NCBI GenBank assembly: GCA_030426785.1
Contig: JAUHXY010000012.1
Location: 1 to 34,002 of the forward strand
Source: a bacterium
GTDB taxonomy: Bacteria; Planctomycetota; UBA1135; GCA-002686595
Reading direction: 5' to 3'
DNA: 34,002 nucleotides
Numbering within the stretch: the first letter of the stretch is position 1; the number at the start of each line of letters is the position of its first letter. Both the position numbers and the translations under genes were made by a program. The notes under the pieces were generated by a model. That model searched no databases, had not been told where the DNA came from, and worked only from the letters and a program-made list of their open reading frames with translations. Positions 8,136 through 14,901 of the stretch are shown here, in pieces.

Positions 8136-8151
8136 GAGCCCTTCCGGGCTC
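8136..8151 (+). promoter_or_regulatory. Intercistronic hairpin just before lpdA
   Basis: GAGCCC-TTCC-GGGCTC is a perfect 6-bp stem with a 4-nt loop. It lies between the second E1-alpha stop and the lpdA ATG, ending 6 nt before the start codon. There is no T-tract, so it is more likely an mRNA processing, stability or initiation element than a terminator. Confidence 0.4.
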
Positions 8152-8157
8152 AACCCT

Positions 8158-9570
8158 ATGAGCACTCCCCGCAAAGTTGTCGTCATTGGAGCCGGTCCGG
8201 CAGGTTACGTCTGCGCCATTCGTTTGGCGCAGCTCGGCCAAGAGGTCACGGTGGTGGAAAAGGAGTTCCTCGGGGGCACCTGCTTGAACGTGGGCTGCAT
8301 TCCCTCGAAGGCGCTCATCGCGGCCGGCAGCCTGATGGACAAACTGGCCCACGCCAGCGCCATGGGCATCACCGCGGAAAACGTCAAGCTCGACGTGCAC
8401 CAACTGGTGGAGTGGAAGCAGGGCATCGTTGGCAAGCTGACCGGCGGTGTGGGCGGATTGCTCAAGAACCACGGCTGCAAAGTCATCATGGGCAGCGCCA
8501 GTCTGGTCTCGAAGAACCAGGTCAAAGTGAAGTCGAGCTCGGGCGAAGAAACCTTGCAAGCTGACGACATCGTCATCGCCACCGGCTCGATCCCGATCGA
8601 AATCCCGGGGTTCGCCTTCGACGAAAAGGACGTGTGGTCCTCCACCGGTGCTCTCGCGCCCGAGAAGATCCCCGGACACATCGTGGTGATCGGAGGCGGT
8701 TACATCGGCCTCGAACTTGGCATGATGTACCGCAAGCTGGGCAGCCAGGTCACCGTCTTGGAAGCCACCGGCGGTGCCTTACCGGGGCAGGAGCGCGATT
8801 GCGTCAAGCAGATCGAGCGCAGCCTGAAGAAGCAGAAGATCAAACTGATGACCGAAACCTTTGCGCAAGGCTACGAGCGCAAGGGCGACAAACTGCTCGT
8901 CAACGTCAAGACCAGCAAAGGCAACGAAACCGTCGAGTGCGACCAAATCCTGTCCACCGTCGGCCGGCGCCCGTACAGCGAAGGCTTAGGCCTCGAAAAC
9001 GCCGGCCTGAAAGTGACCGAGCGCGGTTTCTTGCAGGTCGATAAGCAGATGCGCACGAGCGTTCCGAACATCTACGCGATCGGTGACATCGCTGGGCAAC
9101 CCATGCTGGCTCACAAGGGCAGCAAGGAAGGCCTCGTCGCCGCCGCGGTGATCGCGGGACAACCGGAGGAGTACGACGTGCGCTGCGTGCCTGCGGTCAT
9201 CTTCACCGCCCCGGAGATGGCTTCGGTGGGTCTGACCACCGAAGAGTGCGAGGAAAAGGGCCTCTCGATCGTCAGCGGTCAATTCCCGTTCGCTGCCTCG
9301 GGTCGCGCGATGAGCCTGATGGAAACGGACGGCTTCGTGAAGATCATCTCCGACGCAGAAACCGACGAGGTGCTCGGCGTACACATGGTGGGTCCCGAAG
9401 TGACCGAATTGATCGCGGAGGCGGCCTTGGCCATCGAGATGGGCGCCACCACCGAAGACATCGCGCGCACCATCCATGCCCACCCGACCTTGCCCGAGGC
9501 GATGATGGAGGCCGCGGAGGCCGTGCACCACATGGCCGTGCACATCTACCAAAAGCCGAAGGGCCGTTAG
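8158..9570 (+). CDS. lpdA: Dihydrolipoyl dehydrogenase (E3)
   Basis: FAD- and NAD-dependent enzyme that reoxidises dihydrolipoyl-E2 and makes NADH. Length 470 residues, normal for the family. The N-terminal FAD fold has GAGPAGYVCAIRLAQLG. The redox-active disulfide is in GGTCLNVGCIPSKAL (Cys42, Cys47). The NAD fold has GGGYIGLELGMMYRKLG near residue 178, and the second FAD segment is AIGDIAG. The C-terminal dimer interface carries the HAHPTLPEAMMEA motif with the catalytic His-Glu pair. It is the only E3 in the window and ends 9 nt before lipB. Confidence 0.96.
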   Translation: MSTPRKVVVIGAGPAGYVCAIRLAQLGQEVTVVEKEFLGGTCLNVGCIPSKALIAAGSLMDKLAHASAMGITAENVKLDVHQLVEWKQGIVGKLTGGVGGLLKNHGCKVIMGSASLVSKNQVKVKSSSGEETLQADDIVIATGSIPIEIPGFAFDEKDVWSSTGALAPEKIPGHIVVIGGGYIGLELGMMYRKLGSQVTVLEATGGALPGQERDCVKQIERSLKKQKIKLMTETFAQGYERKGDKLLVNVKTSKGNETVECDQILSTVGRRPYSEGLGLENAGLKVTERGFLQVDKQMRTSVPNIYAIGDIAGQPMLAHKGSKEGLVAAAVIAGQPEEYDVRCVPAVIFTAPEMASVGLTTEECEEKGLSIVSGQFPFAASGRAMSLMETDGFVKIISDAETDEVLGVHMVGPEVTELIAEAALAIEMGATTEDIARTIHAHPTLPEAMMEAAEAVHHMAVHIYQKPKGR

Positions 9571-9579
9571 GCCTATCCC

Positions 9580-10233
9580 ATGGGTTCCGTCCTGATCGTG
9601 TGTCCGCTGGGGCGGCGACCCTATGGGGAGATCCACGCACTGCAGCAGGAACTCTTGCGCGATCGCATCGCGGAGAAGATTCCCGACACCCTACTGTTGG
9701 TTGAGCACGACGAGGTCGTGACCCTGGGCCGGGGCACCCCGGACGGGGCGGCGGATGCGGTTTCGGTCCCCGTCGTGCCCGTAGAGCGCGGTGGCGAGGC
9801 GACTTATCACGGTCCGGGCCAGATGGTCGCTTATCCGATTCGCTACCTGCCGGAAGGGCAACGGGACCTGCATGCCTATTTGCGGCAGCTCGAGCAGGTC
9901 ATGATCGACGTGTTGGCGGAGCATGGCGTCGAGGGTCGGCGAGAACCCGGCAAGACCGGGGTTTGGATCGAATCGAAGAAGGTTGCCTCGATCGGGGTGG
10001 CCGTGCGCCGGTGGGTTACCTGGCATGGAGTGGCCCTCAACGGGACCACAGCGCTCGAAGCGTTCCGCGACTTTCAGCCCTGCGGACTGTCCTCGGAAGT
10101 CATGACGCGCTTGGCGGATCACTCCACGAGGCCTTGTGATCCGGAAGCTCTGGGCGAGCAATTCCGCTCTCACTTCGCCAAGCGCTTCGGTTATTCGATG
10201 GTGGAAATTCGTTCCGACCAGGGCTCAGACTGA
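9580..10233 (+). CDS. lipB: Lipoyl(octanoyl) transferase LipB
   Basis: Moves octanoyl from octanoyl-ACP to the lipoyl-domain lysine of E2, the step before LipA. Length 217 residues. Motifs are RGGEATYHGPGQ (around residue 68), GKTGVW, the lysine in SKKVASIG (Lys133/134), and PCG with catalytic Cys168, each at about the spacing found in E. coli LipB. The ATG lies 9 nt after the lpdA stop, so translation of the two is probably linked. It is the last gene of the locus; no T-tract terminator is visible behind it. Confidence 0.95.
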   Translation: MGSVLIVCPLGRRPYGEIHALQQELLRDRIAEKIPDTLLLVEHDEVVTLGRGTPDGAADAVSVPVVPVERGGEATYHGPGQMVAYPIRYLPEGQRDLHAYLRQLEQVMIDVLAEHGVEGRREPGKTGVWIESKKVASIGVAVRRWVTWHGVALNGTTALEAFRDFQPCGLSSEVMTRLADHSTRPCDPEALGEQFRSHFAKRFGYSMVEIRSDQGSD

Positions 10234-10579
10234 GCGAAAAGCAGCCCACTTGCGGCACCGGAGAAACGGCTCGTCTCGGTTTGCGATACGAGACACCGAA
10301 AGCGCTCACTTGCTCTAAGTCAGCATCAGATTCGAATCCTCGGGCACCGAAGAAAGCGGGGTCACTGCCCCTGTAGAGCCGACCCGAAACGCGGTCGGAA
10401 CCCCCGATGTCTCTTCCTGCCCCGTCCGTTGCCCTACGTCGCACCCGAGTTTTGCGGGTCGATTGCGGCGCGGAGAGAGACCGCGGCTCGCGGGTGCGTG
10501 GCGTCCTGAGAGGGAAACCAACCGTCCACGAAATCCGCTGGGAGCCCACGCCGAGCGGTCTGCTGCCCTGGAGCTCGCA
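10234..10579 (+). other. Intergenic region between lipB and the first HDOD gene
   Basis: About 346 nt without a convincing gene. It contains two inverted repeats: GTCTCG/CGAGAC at 10273-10294 with a 10-nt loop and CCGACC/GGTCGG at 10379-10398 with an 8-nt loop. Neither has a T-tract. The open frame from 10463 into the HDOD gene has no counterpart in the paralogue and is treated as non-coding. I saw no c-di-GMP riboswitch pattern and no clear promoter. Confidence 0.4.
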
Positions 10580-12598
10580 TTGAACGTCAACACTTTCGAA
10601 GAGATCAAACTCACCGGTAACCTGCCTTCCCCAGCCGGCGTCGGAGTCCGCATCCTGGAGCTCACACGCTCCGAGGAATACAGCGTCGATGACATGGGCG
10701 CTGCGATCATGACGGACCCGTCCCTGACCGGGCGCATCCTGCAGTTGGCCAACACCGGAGAACGCACGGGATCCAAGCCCGCGACGACGGTGGAAGAAGC
10801 CATCATGCGACTCGGGAGTCGCATGGTGCGCGACCTGGCTCTCGCGTTTTCGTTGGTCTCGGAACGTAGCACGGGTGCCTGCCAGGCCTTCGACTACGAG
10901 CAATACTGGTCGGCTTCGTTGGGCCGAGCGGTCAGCGCCCAGATCATCGCGCGTCGACTGGGAGAGAAGCGCCCCGAAGAGGCCTACATCTGCGGCCTGG
11001 TTGGCGACGTGGGACGTTTGGCCCTGGCTTCGGTCTACGCCGACTCCTACGGCAAGCTGCTGACGACCTGCCACTACTGCACCTTGGACGAGCTGATCGT
11101 CAAGGAAAACGAAGTCTTCAAAATCGATCACGCACAGATCGGGCGCTTCATGTTGCTGGACTGGGGTTTGCCCGACCTATTCTGCGACGCCTCTCTCAAA
11201 TACGCTTCCGAGCGTTCCTTGAAGAACCTGCAAGAGATCGAAGATCTGGCCGACATGCTGCGCGTGGGCTATTGGATCGGCGAGGCACTCGTCACCAGCG
11301 AGGATGCGCCCCCGTACTCCTGGCGCGTGATTGGCGATGAGTTGAAGCATGCGATGCGCTTGCTGGATATGAACGAAGCCCAATTCACTTCGTTTGCCAA
11401 CAGTTGCTCGAAAGAGTGGGTCATGTGGGGCAAAGCCTTCGACGTCTCCACCGGTGACGGCCAGAAGTTTCAAGACGTCTTCCGCTGGGTCGCGGAGCAT
11501 TGCCAAGCCGAACGACCCTCCGAAGCCGGTGCTGAGGATCTTGTTGTGGTTTCCACGGAAGCTACGTCCTCGACCAAGGCTGAGACCCCGAAAGCACCGA
11601 CCCCAAAAGAACGTCCAGCGAACGCGGTCCGCGTGATCGCGATCGGTCCGAACGCGATCGCGGCGGCACAAGGATGGGAAACCACCGCTCCGGATGGCTA
11701 CGAATTCCAATACGTCACAACGAGCGAGCAAGGCATGAAGGTGACCCTGAAGTGGGGCGCCGACATCGTCCTGGCCGACGAAAAGATGGATCAGCTCGAT
11801 GGGGTGCAGATCTGCAAGAGTCTGCGCAGCAACGATCTCGGATCGAGCTTGTACTTGATTGTGGTGGGACAATCTCCCTCCAAGAGTCGCGGTTTGGCGG
11901 CCTTCGCGGCTGGTGCGGACGACTTTGTCGAGTTGCCCAGCCCCTTGGAGGTGCTCGGTGCGCGCATCGCTGCCGGTGGCCGCGTCGTGGCCCTGCAACG
12001 CCGGGTGGAGCGCGACAAAGCCACCATGATGCGCCAAGTGGCGGAACTGGGCGTGCTCACGCGCAAGTTGCGTGCGACCGCTCTGACCGACGCGCTCACC
12101 GAGTTGCCCAACCGTCGCTACGCCATGAAACGGCTCGAAAGCGAGTGGTCTTCCACCAAGCGCACCGGGCGTCCCATCAGCGTTGTGATGCTCGATGTGG
12201 ATCACTTCAAAAGCGTCAACGACACGTTTGGCCACGACGTGGGCGATGAGGTCCTGAAAGAAACCGCAAAGATCATCCAGTCCTCGATTCGCACGTCCGA
12301 TGAAGCTTGCCGGATCGGCGGCGAGGAGTTCGTCGTGATCTGCAAAAACACCGACGAGCACGATGCTGCAGTGGTGGCCGAACGCATTCGTTCCGCTCTG
12401 GAGGAGCACATCATCCAGGCGGGGGGAATGAATCGTCCAGTCACCGCGAGCCTAGGCGTCGCCGGATACGTCCAGAACATGGCGATGGTCGCCGAACTGC
12501 TCAAGCAGGCCGACGAAGCTGTCTACGAAGCGAAGCGCCGCGGCCGAAACCAATGGGTCTTGTCCAGCGATGTAGAGAAGCTCCGCAAGAGCGCCTAA
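10580..12598 (+). CDS. HDOD - degenerate receiver - GGDEF signalling protein
   Basis: A 672-residue protein with an HDOD domain (about 5-290), a Lys/Pro/Thr linker, a receiver-like domain (about 350-470) and a GGDEF diguanylate cyclase domain (about 495-660). The start is put at the TTG at 10580, with GGAG 6 nt before it, because from there LNVNTFEEIKLTGNLPSP aligns with the N-terminus of the next gene. The receiver keeps an Asp at the phosphorylation site (Asp400 in LADEKMDQLDG). It has lost the acidic pair at its N-terminus (VIAIGPNA) and the conserved Lys (VELPSP instead of VKPF). The GGDEF domain looks active: DVDHFKSVND, GGEEF at 580-584 and an RTSD inhibitory site five residues upstream. 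It probably makes c-di-GMP; the HDOD part would bind partner proteins. Confidence 0.88.
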   Translation: MNVNTFEEIKLTGNLPSPAGVGVRILELTRSEEYSVDDMGAAIMTDPSLTGRILQLANTGERTGSKPATTVEEAIMRLGSRMVRDLALAFSLVSERSTGACQAFDYEQYWSASLGRAVSAQIIARRLGEKRPEEAYICGLVGDVGRLALASVYADSYGKLLTTCHYCTLDELIVKENEVFKIDHAQIGRFMLLDWGLPDLFCDASLKYASERSLKNLQEIEDLADMLRVGYWIGEALVTSEDAPPYSWRVIGDELKHAMRLLDMNEAQFTSFANSCSKEWVMWGKAFDVSTGDGQKFQDVFRWVAEHCQAERPSEAGAEDLVVVSTEATSSTKAETPKAPTPKERPANAVRVIAIGPNAIAAAQGWETTAPDGYEFQYVTTSEQGMKVTLKWGADIVLADEKMDQLDGVQICKSLRSNDLGSSLYLIVVGQSPSKSRGLAAFAAGADDFVELPSPLEVLGARIAAGGRVVALQRRVERDKATMMRQVAELGVLTRKLRATALTDALTELPNRRYAMKRLESEWSSTKRTGRPISVVMLDVDHFKSVNDTFGHDVGDEVLKETAKIIQSSIRTSDEACRIGGEEFVVICKNTDEHDAAVVAERIRSALEEHIIQAGGMNRPVTASLGVAGYVQNMAMVAELLKQADEAVYEAKRRGRNQWVLSSDVEKLRKSA

Positions 12599-12626
12599 TC
12601 CCAAACCCCACCGCAAGGTTCCCCGC

Positions 12627-14672
12627 GTGATTCAAAAGCGATTCGACGAAATCCGGCTCACTGGAGCCCTCCCTTCGCCCTCCGCGATTGGTCTACGCAT
12701 TCTAGAGCTCACGCAGGATGAGAATTACGAGCAAGCGGACCTGATCCAGACGATCATGGCCGACCCGGCCTTGACCGGTCGCGTGCTGCAGATGGCGAAC
12801 AGCGCGTTGCACGGCGGCGGCATGCCGATCGAGACGGTGCGCGAGGCTTCCATGCGCCTGGGTTCGAAAGCGCTGCGGGCTTTAGCGCTCGGATTTTCCC
12901 TGGTGGAGCAAAAGGGCTCGGGCCCCGTGGGTGGCTTAGACCACCACGCGTTTTGGTCCCGTTCTCTCGCCACAGCGGTGGCGACCAGCGTCCTGTCCTA
13001 CGAGTGTCGCGCCTGGTCTCCGGCCGAAGCCTTTACCTGCGGGCTCCTGGCGGATATCGGAAAACTGGCCTTCGCCAACCTGTACCCCCAGAAGTACGAG
13101 CGCTTCATGAACCTGCCGCTCGCCTTCCACGATTGGCGTTTGGCGAAGCTCGAGTCGTGCGCGTTTGGCGTCAACCACGCCGAGGTCGCTAGTCTGATGA
13201 TGGAGGATTGGGGCCTCTCGCGAGCCCTGAATTACGCGGCGCTGCACGTGATCAACAAACCCACGGGTCCCATGCCCAAGGCGTCCGACGGAGGGGCGGA
13301 ATCCCTCACGCGGGTGCTACGCGCGGGTCGCGCCATCGCGGACGTGTTGACCCTCGATCGCGACACCGGCGAAAAGCTGTGGTTGCCAGCGTTCTTCCGT
13401 CTGGAGCAAATCGCGGAGGAGATCGAAGTGCCGGTGGAGCAGCTCTACCGGCTCGGGAACCAAATCGTGCCGGCTTGGCAAGAGTGGGGTGCCTTGTTGG
13501 GGGTGCCTTCCGGCCAGGCCCTCGATTTCGAAGTCGTGGCCCAAGAACTCTCTACCGCTGGCGTTACGGCGAAAGAAGATCCCGCCACGGTGGAGCCCAG
13601 CGAAGCGCAGTGCAACGACCTGCGCGAAATGGCCGGAGAGGAACCGCAAGCCGCGGAAGAGGTGCGCGCCGAAGAATCGGATGACTCCGCCACCCGCGTG
13701 CTGCTGATCGACGATGATGAGCAAATGCTGCGGCTCCTAAGCCACTACCTGCAGCGCGCCGGCTTCGAAGTCGCCACTGCGGATACCCCCAGGGACGGGC
13801 TGCGCAAAGCGGTTTCGCTGATGCCGCACATCGTGGTGACCGACTGGATGATGCCGGGCATGACGGGGATCGAACTGTGTCGCGCCTTGCGCGAAACGCC
13901 GGCCGGCAAGCGCATGTACGTGCTGCTCGTCACCGCGCGCGGTGACGACACCCAGGTGCTCGAAGCCTTCGATGCGGGCGCGGACGACTACATCGTCAAG
14001 CCCTTCAACCCGCGCATCCTGGTCGCCCGCGTGCGCGCGGGCCAGCGGGCCGTCGAGATGCGTCAGAAGGTCGAATCGTCGGAGAAACTCCAGCAGCGCC
14101 AGATCGCCCACATGGCCATCATGACGCGCAAGTTGCGCCAAGCGGCGCTGACAGACGTGCTCACCAACCTTCCCAACCGTCGCTACGGCATGAACCGTTT
14201 GCAGGAGGAGTGGGAAAACGCCACCCGCATGCAGCGTCCCATTTCGGTGGCGATGATGGACATCGACTTCTTCAAACGCGTCAACGATCAATACGGCCAC
14301 GACGCAGGGGATGCGGTGCTCGTCCATTGTGCCGAAGTCTTGCGCAACGGAGTGCGCCGCGGGGACGTGCTGGCCCGTTTGGGCGGTGAAGAATTCCTGC
14401 TGATCCACGTGGGGGCGACGCTGGAAGAGGCGCGCAAGACGGTCGAACGCCTGCGCACCGCGGTGGAGGAGATCGTGATCAAGCATCACCCCGAAGAGTT
14501 GCGCATCACCATGAGCTTCGGTGTGGCCGAACGCAGTCCGGATCACGAGACGATCGACGACCTGATGAAAGACGCGGACAACGCGCTCTACCAGGCCAAA
14601 GAACAGGGCCGCAACCGCGTCGTCCTGCACCGCCCCGCGCCCCCGGACGGGGAACTGCGCAAGGGCGCCTAG
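12627..14672 (+). CDS. HDOD - receiver - GGDEF response regulator
   Basis: Paralogue of the preceding gene, 681 residues, GTG start with AAGG 8 nt upstream and only 28 nt after its neighbour. HDOD domain about 5-285 (MADPALTGRVLQMANSAL). The linker is acidic. The receiver at about 358-475 is canonical: IDDDEQ (Asp362-364), phosphoacceptor Asp406 in VTDWMMPGMTG, and Lys458 in VKPFNP. The GGDEF domain has MDIDFFKRVND, GGEEF at 586-590 and the product-inhibition site RRGD five residues before it. It should be a phosphorylation-controlled diguanylate cyclase. No histidine kinase is encoded next to it. The pair arose by tandem duplication and the first copy's receiver then decayed. Confidence 0.92.
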   Translation: MIQKRFDEIRLTGALPSPSAIGLRILELTQDENYEQADLIQTIMADPALTGRVLQMANSALHGGGMPIETVREASMRLGSKALRALALGFSLVEQKGSGPVGGLDHHAFWSRSLATAVATSVLSYECRAWSPAEAFTCGLLADIGKLAFANLYPQKYERFMNLPLAFHDWRLAKLESCAFGVNHAEVASLMMEDWGLSRALNYAALHVINKPTGPMPKASDGGAESLTRVLRAGRAIADVLTLDRDTGEKLWLPAFFRLEQIAEEIEVPVEQLYRLGNQIVPAWQEWGALLGVPSGQALDFEVVAQELSTAGVTAKEDPATVEPSEAQCNDLREMAGEEPQAAEEVRAEESDDSATRVLLIDDDEQMLRLLSHYLQRAGFEVATADTPRDGLRKAVSLMPHIVVTDWMMPGMTGIELCRALRETPAGKRMYVLLVTARGDDTQVLEAFDAGADDYIVKPFNPRILVARVRAGQRAVEMRQKVESSEKLQQRQIAHMAIMTRKLRQAALTDVLTNLPNRRYGMNRLQEEWENATRMQRPISVAMMDIDFFKRVNDQYGHDAGDAVLVHCAEVLRNGVRRGDVLARLGGEEFLLIHVGATLEEARKTVERLRTAVEEIVIKHHPEELRITMSFGVAERSPDHETIDDLMKDADNALYQAKEQGRNRVVLHRPAPPDGELRKGA

Positions 14673-14696
14673 GGCGGCTGGGAGACGACCCGCGCG

Positions 14697-14725
14697 GTGC
14701 AATCCGAGCGGCGATCCAGTACACT
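14697..14725 (+). promoter_or_regulatory. Possible promoter of the tRNA gene
   Basis: TACACT at 14720-14725 would be a -10 element placed 10 nt before the tRNA 5' end. GTGCAA at 14697-14702, 17 nt further up, is only a weak -35 match. Confidence 0.3.
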
Positions 14726-14735
14726 CCCCGCCCGC

Positions 14736-14812
14736 GGGCCCTTAGCTCAGTTGGTTAGAGCAGTCGACTCATAATCGATTGGTCCGGAGTTCGAGTCTCC
14801 GAGGGCCCACCA
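14736..14812 (+). tRNA. tRNA with CAT anticodon, probably tRNA-Ile2
   Basis: A 77-nt cloverleaf including an encoded CCA end. The acceptor stem is GGGCCCT/AGGGCCC, the D-arm is GCTCAGTTGGTTAGAGC, the anticodon stem GTCGA/TCGAT encloses loop CTCATAA with anticodon CAT at 14770-14772, and the T-arm is CGGAG-TTCGAGT-CTCCG. CAT anticodons serve initiator Met, elongator Met or AUA-reading Ile2 (after lysidine modification). The segment GACTCATAATCG followed by TTGGTC resembles bacterial Ile2 more than elongator Met, and the paired first base excludes an initiator. Assignment to Ile2 is by eye. Confidence 0.93.
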
Positions 14813-14840
14813 GCTTGGCGACCATCGAGTCGGTGGGTCG

Positions 14841-14876
14841 CAAGGAAAGAAAGAAGGGCCGCGGTTGCGGCCCTTC
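14841..14876 (-). terminator. Intrinsic terminator of the coiled-coil gene
   Basis: On the minus strand a perfect 10-bp stem (GAAGGGCCGC at 14853-14862 pairing with 14867-14876, 4-nt loop) is followed by TTTCTTTCCTT. It lies 26 nt after the stop of the minus-strand gene and faces the tRNA. Confidence 0.85.
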
Positions 14877-14901
14877 GGTGGTGGGTACGAGTCGTCTGGG
14901 A

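Noticed and set aside
10463-10579. 39-residue N-terminal extension of the first HDOD gene
   Set aside because: Arg-rich, with no counterpart in the paralogue at 12627; a TTG with GGAG at proper distance lies at the aligned start.
10234-10579. c-di-GMP riboswitch before the HDOD-GGDEF genes
   Set aside because: The gap was checked because of the genes downstream, but the conserved GEMM core and tetraloop/receptor pattern were not found.
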